A stretch of 64,000 bases of DNA from Chitinophaga sp. SYP-B3965 (GCF_009647655.1 NZ_WJFD01000001.1:744001-808000); one strand, 5' to 3'. Shown: positions 27,511 to 36,574, counted from the first letter of the stretch. The notes: generated by a model from the sequence alone, not told the origin. A program made the numbers and translations.

Positions 27511-27990
27511 TTACTTCTTTTTTGCGATGGCGGCACCAACGAGGGAGGCCAGCACACCGATTAACAGGTCTATAAAAATAACGCCTGCCAGGCCACCAAC
27601 GAGGAAGAATTTCTCCGCCATTTCCCTGGCCTGGGCTATTTGTTCAGGAGTTGCTCCTTTATTTGCACTCTGCGCCATGGAGGAATCCAGGATCACATCT
27701 TTGTAGTCAGGGAACAGTAGAATAAACAGCACGAAGAATAAAGCAAAGATCACCGTGATCACTGCTGTTGTTTTAAACCCGTTGCCAAATACCTGGCCGA
27801 AGGTTACATTCGCTTCATTGATCTTGCTGAAGTTCATCGCTCCAAGGATAACGACCAGCACAAAAATAGCTGTAGGCAGCCACTTATAAAGCATGTTGTC
27901 CAATGGGATCTTTGCAAACCATTGCAAGGCGAACATAACACATAAGATAATGGCGCCGATCAGGCCGTATGTAATATTGTTAGTCTTCAT
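27511..27990 (-). CDS. DUF4199 integral membrane protein
   Basis: A 159-residue protein with four membrane spans (about 8-24, 34-53, 75-97, 130-152), a DUF4199 signature typical of Bacteroidota. The loop between spans 3 and 4 is polar (SSMAQSANKGATPEQIAQAREMAEKFF). The role is unknown. It lies between the dihydroorotase-like gene and the glycosyltransferases in the minus-strand operon. Confidence 0.85.
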   Translation of the reverse strand: MKTNNITYGLIGAIILCVMFALQWFAKIPLDNMLYKWLPTAIFVLVVILGAMNFSKINEANVTFGQVFGNGFKTTAVITVIFALFFVLFILLFPDYKDVILDSSMAQSANKGATPEQIAQAREMAEKFFLVGGLAGVIFIDLLIGVLASLVGAAIAKKK

Positions 27991-28006
27991 AATAGGGTAT
28001 TTAGGA

Positions 28007-29272
28007 TTACAAGTTAAGATAAGATTGTTTGTTATTAAACACCCCCAGCACTTTACCCTTTAATTCCATATTCAGGAGGGGAGAGTTTTTGCTTTTGGAG
28101 CCGATGTGCTTATCCGTAAAAGTATAAGTGGTATCCGGCTCAAAGCAGGTGAGGTTAGCCGGTTCCCCTTTGGCAAGGATCACACCCGGGAGGCCAAAGA
28201 TGCTCCTGGGGGCTGTACTCAGCAATTCCGTGAGTTTCTCCATGCTGAGGTCTGGCAGGGCAGTGCGGAGTGCGCCGAAGCAGCTTTCCAGCCCTATCAT
28301 GCCATGTTTGGCATATTCAAATTCCACCTGTTTGGCATCCCAGTCCTGCGGCTGGTGGTGGGTGGCGATGCAATCAATGATCCCGTTGCGGATGGCATCT
28401 TTGAGGGCCTCCACATCATCCTGGCTGCGAAGGGGAGGATTTACCTTGAGAAAGCTGTTGTAAGTGTTCAGGTCTGCATCTGTAAAGAGCAGATGGTAGG
28501 GCGTTACAGAGCAGGTGACCTTGATCCCGTCTGCCTTGGCAGCAGCGATCAGTTCCACACTCTGGCGGGTACTGATACCTGTGAAGTGGATATTGGAATC
28601 CGTGTATTTAGCCAGTTCGATATCCCTGCGCAGCATGATCTCTTCTGCGATAGCCGGTTTGCCGGGCATACCCAGTTGGGTGGAAGAGATGCCTTCATGC
28701 ATAAGACCGTGACCGGAGATGCTGATATCGTCCGGGATCTGTATGATAGTGCCGTTAAAAGCTTTTACGTATTGGAGGGCTTTGAGCATGATGCCGGATG
28801 ACTGGACTGGTTTGAGTCCGTCAGAGAAGGCAACGGCGCCCGTTTGCCGCATTTCATACATTTCCGCCAGGTTGGTGCCTTCGAGGTTTTTGCTGATGGC
28901 GCCGATGGGGAGTACGGTCACTACGCCGTAGCGGGTTTTGCTGAGTACGTATTCTATCTGGGTTTTGGTATATAAGGCCGGTTGTGTGTTGGGCACGATC
29001 ATCACTGTCGTGAAACCTCCTTTGGCTGCTGCAGTAGCTCCGCTGTTCAGATCTTCCTTGTATTCCTGTCCCGGGTCGCAAAAATGTGCAAAAACGTCCA
29101 TCCATCCGGCGCTAACGTGAAGATTGTTACCGGAGATCTCTTTCACATTGTCCGCCTGTATGCTTTTGGCGATATCGGCGATGAGTCCGTTTTTTATAAG
29201 AATATCTTGCGTTTGCCCGTGAAGAGGGGAGAGAGGTGCTACGATCCTGACGCTTTTGAGTAAAATGTCCAT
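28007..29272 (-). CDS. dihydroorotase-like protein (PyrC family), probably non-catalytic
   Basis: A cyclic amidohydrolase-fold protein of 421 residues from MDILLKSVRIV (ATG at 29272, the family start). It follows class-I dihydroorotase end to end (PGQEYKEDLNSGATAAAKGGFTT, FLKVNPPLRSQDDVEALKDAI). However, the zinc site is largely lost: the HVH-x-R motif reads FAHFC, the later H-C-E motif reads IPD, the HIST motif reads GIST, and the catalytic Asp of ATDHAPH is His in ATHHQPQ. It resembles the inactive PyrC' subunits that assemble aspartate transcarbamylase in Pseudomonas. A structural role is inferred. It is first in its operon. Confidence 0.88.
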   Translation of the reverse strand: MDILLKSVRIVAPLSPLHGQTQDILIKNGLIADIAKSIQADNVKEISGNNLHVSAGWMDVFAHFCDPGQEYKEDLNSGATAAAKGGFTTVMIVPNTQPALYTKTQIEYVLSKTRYGVVTVLPIGAISKNLEGTNLAEMYEMRQTGAVAFSDGLKPVQSSGIMLKALQYVKAFNGTIIQIPDDISISGHGLMHEGISSTQLGMPGKPAIAEEIMLRRDIELAKYTDSNIHFTGISTRQSVELIAAAKADGIKVTCSVTPYHLLFTDADLNTYNSFLKVNPPLRSQDDVEALKDAIRNGIIDCIATHHQPQDWDAKQVEFEYAKHGMIGLESCFGALRTALPDLSMEKLTELLSTAPRSIFGLPGVILAKGEPANLTCFEPDTTYTFTDKHIGSKSKNSPLLNMELKGKVLGVFNNKQSYLNL

Positions 29273-29386
29273 TGCAGATTTTGTTTTATCCCAGTCAGGT
29301 GCAAATGTAAGCATTTATGCTATCGTCTGTTCCCTGAAAATGGGATAAAAAGGGGGTGAATAATTTTTATAAATCAAATTAATGTT

Positions 29387-29394
29387 TACTTTTG
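29387..29394 (+). promoter_or_regulatory. -7 element before tRNA-Pro
   Basis: TACTTTTG fits TAnnTTTG, 30 bases before the first tRNA base. No clear TTG -33 element is visible, which is common for stable-RNA promoters here. Confidence 0.55.
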
Positions 29395-29424
29395 CATCCC
29401 GTCTTCAATACGGGTACCGGTTTT

Positions 29425-29498
29425 CGGGACGTAGCGCAGCCCGGTAGCGCGCTTGCATGGGGTGCAAGAGGCCGCTAGTTCGAATCTAGTCGTCCCGA
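29425..29498 (+). tRNA. tRNA-Pro (anticodon GGG)
   Basis: A complete cloverleaf. Acceptor arms CGGGACG (29425-29431) and CGTCCCG (29491-29497) pair perfectly, with discriminator A. The anticodon stem CTTGC/GCAAG frames the loop ATGGGGT with GGG at positions 34-36. The T-arm is CTAGTTCGAATCTAG. CCA is not fully encoded. It is the intact left copy for two 3' fragments at 41.34 and 42.77 kb, which mark it as an integration target. Confidence 0.96.
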
Positions 29499-29506
29499 CA
29501 AGCTTT

Positions 29507-29540
29507 AAAGGTCATCAGTTTACTGGTGGCCTTTTTTGTT
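29507..29540 (+). terminator. terminator of tRNA-Pro
   Basis: AAAGGTCATCAG and CTGGTGGCCTTT pair around a TTTA loop, followed by a T run. The same hairpin is copied with the tRNA fragment at 42.80 kb. Confidence 0.85.
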
Positions 29541-29647
29541 TTCTGCTAAGTGAAATAAATCAGCCCAGCGCTTCACCCTCCATCAGGTTTTTAGTATCCT
29601 TCTTATTAAGAATGTAATGTGATTTTTAAATCTAGTTTTATTACTAT

Positions 29648-30553
29648 ATGAAAATTTTTATTAGCTGGTCAGGGTTGCTAAGCAAGGAATTAGCAGAAGT
29701 ATTGAAAAATTGGATACCTAAGGTTATTCAGGCAGCGAAACCGTTTTATTCGCCCGATGATATAAGTAAAGGATCAAGATGGAACAATGATATTACAAAG
29801 GAGCTTGAAGACACTAAAGTAGGGTTATTTTGTTTAACGCAAGATAACCTTGAAAGTCCATGGATAATGTTTGAAGCTGGAGCATTGTCTAAAAATGTTG
29901 AGAGTTCAAAAGTTTGCCCAATTCTTTTCAATGTTGAGCCTTCTCAAATTGTAGGCCCGCTGATTCAATTTCAGGCAGCGACCAAGTTTGCCAGGGATGA
30001 GATTTATAAAACAGTTAGCATGCTCAATGACGAGTTGGGAGAGAATAAACTGAAAACTGCAGATTTAAATGAACAATTTGAAATGTGGTGGCCAAGATTA
30101 AAAGAAAATGTGGAAAGGATATTATTTGCTACAAAGCCGACAGTAAAAACAACAAAAAGATCTACAGATGATATTTTGGAAGAGATCTTGCAATTAACAA
30201 GAACAGCCAGCATTAATAGAACTTCCGGTATTAACGAACTGGGTGGTATAAAATCTGAAAACTTATCTCCGGTTAGCCGCCTGGTAGCAGAAGAACTTGC
30301 AAAAGCCTTTGAAGGGCTTTTTGAGGTAAGTATAGAGTTGAACAACGAAGCTTTTTTTAGAAAACTGAAACGATTATTGATCCCGGTCGAGTATATTGTT
30401 AAAAATTCTTTAATGTCTGTTGAAGATAAAGAGGCCCGATTGACAAAACTTTTGCGAAATAGTGATAGGATTAACTTTGAAATAAATAAGCGTGCTATGG
30501 AATTGTTATCTGCTGAACTAATTAGAAAAAAGATAGATGGGGATGTGAATTGA
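29648..30553 (+). CDS. TIR-domain protein, candidate defence effector
   Basis: A 301-residue protein with a bacterial TIR domain at residues 1-155: FISWSG at the first strand, PFYSPDDISKGSRWNNDI in the BB-loop region, VGLFCLTQDN, and SPWIMFEAGALS. Glu76 of the last motif corresponds to the catalytic glutamate of TIR NADases (W-x3-E). Residues 190-301 are helical with no recognised domain and may bind the partner or oligomerise. The gene is AT-rich against its neighbours. It lies 40 bases before the STAND gene, in the same direction, and directly downstream of the tRNA-Pro integration site. It is probably an NAD-cleaving or cyclic-ADP-ribose-like signal-producing effector; function is inferred. 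Confidence 0.88.
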   Translation: MKIFISWSGLLSKELAEVLKNWIPKVIQAAKPFYSPDDISKGSRWNNDITKELEDTKVGLFCLTQDNLESPWIMFEAGALSKNVESSKVCPILFNVEPSQIVGPLIQFQAATKFARDEIYKTVSMLNDELGENKLKTADLNEQFEMWWPRLKENVERILFATKPTVKTTKRSTDDILEEILQLTRTASINRTSGINELGGIKSENLSPVSRLVAEELAKAFEGLFEVSIELNNEAFFRKLKRLLIPVEYIVKNSLMSVEDKEARLTKLLRNSDRINFEINKRAMELLSAELIRKKIDGDVN

Positions 30554-30593
30554 TAGAGTCTGAAATGAATTCTTTCTTGTTAATTTTTGATTC

Positions 30594-33464
30594 ATGAAAG
30601 CCAGGGAAAAGTTATTAAACGACACAGAAGCAGCCATCCTTTTGGGAATTACAAAAGAATTATTATATGCTTATGTGAGAAATACACCCAAAACGAATTT
30701 GGGACATACCAGGAGATTGGTATCCACCGTAATGGCCGGAAAAAATTACTTTTCAGAGAAAGAACTTTTAGAATTTGATGCATATCTGAAAGAACCCTGG
30801 TCGGATTCAAATAAGACGAGGCCTGCAATTCCTAAGTATATTGAAGAGTATTTAAAAACGGAAATAGGAGGTAAATGCCCAATCACGGGAAAGGGATATC
30901 CATTGGACAATGCTCACATTGTAGGATATGCAGAATCATTAAGCCACCATCACCACAATCTGGTACGTGTTGCAAAGGAAGAACATACAAAGGCGGATAA
31001 TGCTGTTATTTCAAGAGAGTTACTTCAGGAAACAAAGGACAGGCTAATAGAAAGATTGCGTCATCAGTTGAGGACAGACTTGGGAGAGACTACGTCTAAA
31101 GCACCACATCCGCACCCGGTGTTTATAGGAAGGGAAGAAAAGTTGGAAGAATTGAACGGAGCGATGGCCTTGAACCGGTTCATTGTGCTGGAAGGGCTGG
31201 GAGGCATTGGTAAAACAGAATTGTTATTGAATGCGCTTAAAAATTCACCTCCCGATCATCCGGTGTTATGGATTGACGTTGAAACTGTAGGAAGTGTCAC
31301 TGACCTGAATATCATATTGATTAATCAGCTAACTCAATTGACAGGGGAACAGGTGGGGAATTCGCTGATTGAAAGCTTACACGGGAAACCTATAATCCTG
31401 GTATTTGATAGTTTGGAAAAATTGTTGATCCATCAGCGGGAGGAAACAGAGGCATTTATTCAAAAACTTCTTGTTCAAACTACGGAGTTAAAGATAATTG
31501 CCACATGTCAAGTGGACTTATCCTTAATAGATTATCCCAAAAAAGTAATTGGAATAGAAGGTTTGAGCAGAGAGAAGAGCCTTCAGTTGTTGGAAACCCT
31601 GATGGCTGACCGGCCTTTACCAATGGGAGAAGAGCAGGCCTGGTTCCTTGAATTTTGTAATGGCCATCCATTATCATTAAAGTTGGTAGTTTCACTGCTT
31701 ACCTTTTACCAGTCTTCTACAGAGGTGGTGGCACAGCTCACAAAAACAAGTTCTCTCAAACGGCCTATGCTGAAAAAGCATGATAAGTCCAATGCGCTGG
31801 ATGTATGCCTGTCTACTGTTTATGATATATTAACCGATGAGCAGAAGAAAGCTTTACAGTATTTGCAATTCTTTTCGGGTGGGTTAAATTTGAAGCTGGC
31901 AGAATTGCATATTGAAGTGGCTGATCTTTCTGCAAATGTTGCCGCGCTTATGCAATTTTTCTTTGTGGAGATAAAAGAAGATAGGGTATTTGTGGTTAAT
32001 CCTGTTCGTCCCTTTTTAAAAAGTAAGATGCAGGAAAAATCCTTGTTTGTACAACTGCAAAAGGCGGCTATTACCGATATTTTACGTATAGGTTGGGTGG
32101 TGAATAATCATTCTGCCAGGAATAAGGATAACCTTTCCTTTGGGTTTAGATGGAACGATGAAGAATTGACCAATCTGTTGGAGGTGTTTCGTATAACACA
32201 GGAAGAGCTTAATATTTCCAAAGAAGGTCAAGGCCCGGAAAAACGTAAAGAATATCTTGGTTTTATCGTAAGCATAAGTGAATTATTAGGAAAATATTTT
32301 TTTTCGCGAGGCTTTTTTAAGTATGGAATATTGTTGAATAAAGCGGGTATCACGGCCAATATTGAGTTAGGTAATCTTGAAGAGGCTGCTGATAATTACC
32401 TTGCAATGGCAGCCTTTCAATCCAGGCAGTTTGATAGCGAAGCGCATGAGGAAACAGTAAAAGAGTTAAATGAACTCGCACAAACGACCGGTAATTTTGT
32501 TATCCAGATAAGGGCAACCCAGGCTCAGTCGGCCCTTGAGCTTGATAAAGAGAACTATGAAGCTGCCCTTGACTTGTATAAAAAAACACTGCATCTTTTA
32601 GAGGAAGGGGTGAACAATAATATGCTTAGCAATAAGTTTACCAGTATAGCCGATTACTATAAGGATACAATGAAAGGTGAAATTGCTGTGGTCTATTGGC
32701 GCATGGATGAGACTCAGAAAGCTATTACACAGTTTGAAGAGATACTTCCGGCTATAGAAGGATATTTTTCAGAAGACAATAGGTTAGCTTACCTGAATTC
32801 ATATGCTAATTGCCTTTGTGAGGCAGGCCGTGAGCAGGAAGGCTTCCCTTATCTTTTTAGAACGATAGAGGGATTTAAGCGCATTGGACAAATGGAATAC
32901 ATCGGTAATTCTATTTGGAAACTAGGGGCGCATGTTGATAAATATCCTGAACTGGCCACCCATCCGTCTTTGGATAAAGAGGCTTTTGAATTGGCACTGG
33001 AGGGGCTTATGTATCCGATTTTAGAATACTTTGAGCGATTGTCCGCCACATATAGTAAACAGTGGGCTGTCAACAACCTACCCGGAATTTTGTCAACAAA
33101 ACTATTTTATATCATGAGGGTTATTTGTCTGACTCCACACGAGCGGATCTTATCAGAATGGGTACGCAACCTGATTAAGGGGCTACCCAGAATGTCTGAA
33201 ATAAACGCATTTTCTGTGACGTTGAATCTTTGCAAAATTCTGGGAGGGGTGCAGGACTGGAAGGATTCTCCCGAACATGTACCCAAGATAATCCTGTCGA
33301 TCCTGGGAAGCTGCTTTTTATTAAATGGAGAGAAAGGATTGGAAAGTTCTAGCAGAGTTTTTCAGTGGCTGGCTTTTTGGATGAGACATGTTAACCTTGA
33401 TCCGTCAGCTACGGCGGAGGAATTGTGGGATAAGGCTAAGTTCTTGCATCCAGTGGAAAAATAG
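30594..33464 (+). CDS. HTH/HNH-like/STAND NTPase/TPR protein, candidate defence sensor
   Basis: A 956-residue protein. Residues 8-68 resemble an excisionase-like helix-turn-helix (LLNDTEAAILLGITKELLYAYV). Residues 92-136 hold an HNH-like motif with His108 in NAHIVG, HN at 121-122 and His131, but with only one Cys, so no zinc knuckle. Residues 170-480 are an NB-ARC/STAND NTPase: Walker A GLGGIGKT (201-208), Walker B ILVFDSLE (268-275) and a GHPLSLKL motif. The remainder is helical and TPR-like (alternating A/Y/L positions near 580-800). The architecture is that of prokaryotic NLR-like immune proteins. Pairing with the TIR gene suggests sensor plus effector. Confidence 0.85.
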   Translation: MKAREKLLNDTEAAILLGITKELLYAYVRNTPKTNLGHTRRLVSTVMAGKNYFSEKELLEFDAYLKEPWSDSNKTRPAIPKYIEEYLKTEIGGKCPITGKGYPLDNAHIVGYAESLSHHHHNLVRVAKEEHTKADNAVISRELLQETKDRLIERLRHQLRTDLGETTSKAPHPHPVFIGREEKLEELNGAMALNRFIVLEGLGGIGKTELLLNALKNSPPDHPVLWIDVETVGSVTDLNIILINQLTQLTGEQVGNSLIESLHGKPIILVFDSLEKLLIHQREETEAFIQKLLVQTTELKIIATCQVDLSLIDYPKKVIGIEGLSREKSLQLLETLMADRPLPMGEEQAWFLEFCNGHPLSLKLVVSLLTFYQSSTEVVAQLTKTSSLKRPMLKKHDKSNALDVCLSTVYDILTDEQKKALQYLQFFSGGLNLKLAELHIEVADLSANVAALMQFFFVEIKEDRVFVVNPVRPFLKSKMQEKSLFVQLQKAAITDILRIGWVVNNHSARNKDNLSFGFRWNDEELTNLLEVFRITQEELNISKEGQGPEKRKEYLGFIVSISELLGKYFFSRGFFKYGILLNKAGITANIELGNLEEAADNYLAMAAFQSRQFDSEAHEETVKELNELAQTTGNFVIQIRATQAQSALELDKENYEAALDLYKKTLHLLEEGVNNNMLSNKFTSIADYYKDTMKGEIAVVYWRMDETQKAITQFEEILPAIEGYFSEDNRLAYLNSYANCLCEAGREQEGFPYLFRTIEGFKRIGQMEYIGNSIWKLGAHVDKYPELATHPSLDKEAFELALEGLMYPILEYFERLSATYSKQWAVNNLPGILSTKLFYIMRVICLTPHERILSEWVRNLIKGLPRMSEINAFSVTLNLCKILGGVQDWKDSPEHVPKIILSILGSCFLLNGEKGLESSSRVFQWLAFWMRHVNLDPSATAEELWDKAKFLHPVEK

Positions 33465-33501
33465 TACTCATTGATTTGAAGATATTTATATAAAACTATT
33501 C

Positions 33502-34631
33502 ATGATAAAAAACACCATTTTAACCACATTACTCACCTCAACGCTACTAACAGCACTAGCGCAAAGCAATGTAACGATCGAAGCCCGGATCAAAGACCTG
33601 CCTGCCGGTCAGACCATCTATTTAACATCACTCGCCGCTCCGACGAAGGACTCTGCTGTTACTACATCCGGAGGCTTTACGATCAGCACCCATGTAAAAC
33701 CCGGTGACGCGAATGGTTACATACTGCAGATCGGCAGGACCTACAACAATGACAATGGAATGTTCGTATATCTCGATGAAGGAAAGGTACTCATCGATGG
33801 CAATGGCCCCGGATTTAAAGACGCCAAAGCAACCGGCACTACCGCACAGAATGATTTCAACAGCTTCTTTGCAGAGATGGAGAAAGCACCGCAGCTAAAC
33901 GCCGCAAAGAGTTGTATGAGAAATCGGGTAAACTGTCCAAAAGAGACTCCGTTGCTTACCGGACCCTGCAGCCCGAACTGCAGCAAATGCGGGAAGCAGA
34001 GTTGGTATACAAGATCAATTGGGTGAAGGACCATCCGTCTTCCCCCATCAGCGCCTACCTGATCACGAACCTGGGTCGTGATATAAAGCCTGCGGAAAAG
34101 GAAGCGTTATACAATTCTCTGGACGGATCCGCCCGGAACAACGGACCGGCGAAGGAACTGGCGAAGGAATTCCGCGCAGCCAAAGCCGCCGTAATAGGAA
34201 AAGCTGCTCCGCTCTTTACACAGAACGATACGATCGGCAAAGCCGTAAACCTCGCCGATTTCAAAGGGAAATATGTACTGGTGGATTTCTGGGCAAGCTG
34301 GTGTGTACCCTGCCGCGCTGAGAATCCGAATGTGGTGAAAGCATTCAAACAATATCAATCCAGGAACTTCACCGTGCTCGGCGTTGCTTTCGAGCAGCCG
34401 GACGATAAGGACAAATGGATGAAAGCCATTCACGACGATAAACTAACCTGGACGCATGTATCCGATCTCAGTTTTTGGGATAATGCTGCAGGCCAGTTGT
34501 ACGGCATCCGCTCAATCCCTACCAACGTGCTCATAGGGCCGGATGGCATCATCGTAGACAAGAACCTCCGCGGAGAAAAACTGTTCATGAAGCTGAAGGA
34601 ATTGTTAGGCCCTGCCTCCGCCGAAGAGTAA
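33502..34631 (+). pseudogene. frameshifted TlpA-family thioredoxin-like protein
   Basis: Codons from ATG 33502 read as a signal peptide and DUF4369 domain. At about 33896-33898 one base is missing relative to the intact paralogue at 49273 (CAGCTAAACG against CAGCTACAACG), and reading moves to the frame that continues to 34631. Restoring one base gives exactly 376 residues, the length of the paralogue. The downstream frame keeps the thioredoxin CxxC (WCVPC) and the rest of the domain without stops, so the damage is a single recent event. A second product could start at ATG 33912 (239 residues, no signal peptide). A sequencing error is the alternative. Confidence 0.85.
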
Positions 34632-34642
34632 TTGCCAACCCA

Positions 34643-35242
34643 TCAATATCCCGACAGTAAAAAACTATAATCTTTATCCATAACCATTTGAAGATATTCA
34701 TCAAAGCTGCCCGCAATTACTTTGAAGCTATCGGGATCATGAAGGTAGCGGACAACCTGACCTCGCGTGCCTCCGGGCAGAGGATTGAAATCAAGATAAA
34801 GCATGGAAGTCCCACCATTATTCACACAATAAGAGAAACATAACCAACGGTCCATATCTACATCCGGATCAATACCTGGTTCTACTAATCCAGGCATGCT
34901 TTCAAAATGCTCTCCATACGTTTCGCGAATGCTCTTATTGAAATCACTTCCTTCCAGTATCTGTTCAACAGACCTCAAATAATAGGGGTATTCAGTAAGA
35001 TCAACTTCAGCACCAAATATCAGTACGAAGATATCCTGATCTCCATAATGCTGCCCATAGGTTCCATTTATCTGCATTAAGAGTTGTAATAAGGAATCCG
35101 GGCATTCCGGATATTGATCTTTCAACCTGGCTATTTGACTATCCATAGCCCCATAGGCATATGACAAGGCTTTTTTGTCATCTTCGGACAAATGTGTCTG
35201 TAAGCCATTTAAATACTGTTGTATGATATTCTTATTTTCCAT
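34643..35242 (-). CDS. SMI1/KNR4 (SUKH) family protein
   Basis: A 199-residue soluble protein. Features of the SUKH fold are visible: PDSLLQLLMQINGTYGQHYGD near residues 47-67, then GGTSMLYLDFNPLPGGTRGQVV, HDPDSFKVIAGSFDEYL at the C-terminus. SUKH proteins include immunity proteins of polymorphic toxin and contact-dependent systems as well as general binding proteins. No toxin gene is next to it, so it may be an orphan immunity protein carried by the island. It is encoded opposite to its neighbours. Confidence 0.78.
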   Translation of the reverse strand: MENKNIIQQYLNGLQTHLSEDDKKALSYAYGAMDSQIARLKDQYPECPDSLLQLLMQINGTYGQHYGDQDIFVLIFGAEVDLTEYPYYLRSVEQILEGSDFNKSIRETYGEHFESMPGLVEPGIDPDVDMDRWLCFSYCVNNGGTSMLYLDFNPLPGGTRGQVVRYLHDPDSFKVIAGSFDEYLQMVMDKDYSFLLSGY

Positions 35243-35363
35243 ATGGTCTTTTTTGTTACTTATCGCGGCGCGGTGAACCAGCTACCACTCTTAGCCAATA
35301 TCCTATCCACTTTTCAGAAAACAGCGCAGTATATTTAGTTAAGTTAACTAAAACTTCCACATT

Positions 35364-36431
35364 ATGAAAACGAACCCGATCCTCGCCAGGCTACTGGCTG
35401 GCAGCTGCATGTTTGCCCTTATCAGCTGCACAAAAAATCAGAACACCCCGGCAATTGAAAACCCAGGCACGGTTAACAATACTTCCGGAAATTTAAACCT
35501 GCTTTCCACCTTATGGGATGGAGATGCAGCCCTTGGTGCTTCCAATGTTTGGAAAACAGTTAATTATGAAGGCAGTGGCACTATTACAGTAGAAACAGAT
35601 CCTGCCTATGGTGCTGTCTGGAAATTCTACAAACCTGCCGGAAGCCATCGCACAGAAGGCCATGGTGCCGAAAATTACCAGGCATTGGATGGAGATGATA
35701 TCTACATTGGCTGGCGGTCAAAATTAGTTATGCCCATGGATCTGAGGACCAACGCCTTATTTCAATGGAAAGCTTATGGATCCGGGCAGCCCATGACACA
35801 GAACTATCCTATTGTATTAAAAACCACTGAAACAGGCATTCTTGAGTTATGGCATTTTGCGCCGGGCAAAATAGGCACAGCATTATGGTCTGCGCCTTTA
35901 ACCGTAAATATTTGGAACAGTATGGTGATGCGGATTAAAGTATCCAGGGATGGTGCTGTTGGCTTCATCGAGTTCTGGTATAACGGAATAAAACAAACAC
36001 TCGTGAATGGAACGCAACGTTATCCTGCACGTACACTCGATGCGGACTATTGCGATCCCAAATTTGGTGCATATGGTGGTGATGCCGGTACTGTAACGAA
36101 CTACGTACATGCTTTAAAGATCGGGTCTGCTTATGCAGATGTTGCACCTGTTGAAGCATTAAAAGCGCAGCTGTTTAAGAATTGCAGCTACGGTGGATGG
36201 GCGGCTTCATTTGAAATTGGTGATTATACTGCCGTAGACATTGCTGCGAAAGGAGGTATCAACAATGATGCCTCCTCTATTAAAATACCTGCCGGGCTTA
36301 AAGTCACTTTATATGATGGCGATAATTTCACCGGGAGTTCGCTTGTGTTAACAGGTAGTGTGAATGTCAGCTGCCTCAGTAGTAATAGTTTTAACGATAA
36401 AACTTCTTCTCTTAAAGTAAGTGCTAATTAG
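35364..36431 (+). CDS. polysaccharide lyase-like lipoprotein with beta/gamma-crystallin-like C-terminus
   Basis: A 355-residue lipoprotein (lipobox LISC, Cys22). Residues 45-265 resemble the beta-jellyroll of heparin-lyase-I/PL20-type enzymes (GWRSKLVMPMDLRTNALFQW, YPIVLKTTETGILELWH, CDPKFGAYGG). Residues 268-355 form a beta/gamma-crystallin-like module (LFKNCSYGGWAASFEIGDY, VTLYDGDNFTGSSLVL). Catalytic residues were not assigned. A degraded piece of a sister gene lies at 47.68 kb. It is probably an outer-membrane or surface enzyme or binding protein acting on acidic glycans; this is an inference. Confidence 0.72.
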   Translation: MKTNPILARLLAGSCMFALISCTKNQNTPAIENPGTVNNTSGNLNLLSTLWDGDAALGASNVWKTVNYEGSGTITVETDPAYGAVWKFYKPAGSHRTEGHGAENYQALDGDDIYIGWRSKLVMPMDLRTNALFQWKAYGSGQPMTQNYPIVLKTTETGILELWHFAPGKIGTALWSAPLTVNIWNSMVMRIKVSRDGAVGFIEFWYNGIKQTLVNGTQRYPARTLDADYCDPKFGAYGGDAGTVTNYVHALKIGSAYADVAPVEALKAQLFKNCSYGGWAASFEIGDYTAVDIAAKGGINNDASSIKIPAGLKVTLYDGDNFTGSSLVLTGSVNVSCLSSNSFNDKTSSLKVSAN

Positions 36432-36436
36432 AATAG

Positions 36437-36470
36437 AAAGGCCATCTGAGAAATCTGATGGCCTTTGTTA
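36437..36470 (+). terminator. Rho-independent terminator after the lyase-like gene
   Basis: AAAGGCCATC at 36437-36446 pairs with GATGGCCTTT at 36457-36466. The hairpin with loop TGAGAAATCT is close to the one next to the tRNA fragment at 41.39 kb. Confidence 0.8.
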
Positions 36471-36574
36471 ATGCTGCAGGGAATTATTTTTTACATAAGT
36501 TAAAATCGGTTATATTCAATATATAGTTAGCCTTAACATGATAAGAACACTTATAATCTTCAAAAGTATAAGTC

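Noticed and set aside
28106-28801. A 231-codon plus-strand frame
   Set aside because: It is antisense to the dihydroorotase-like gene, and its predicted product has no recognisable fold or start.
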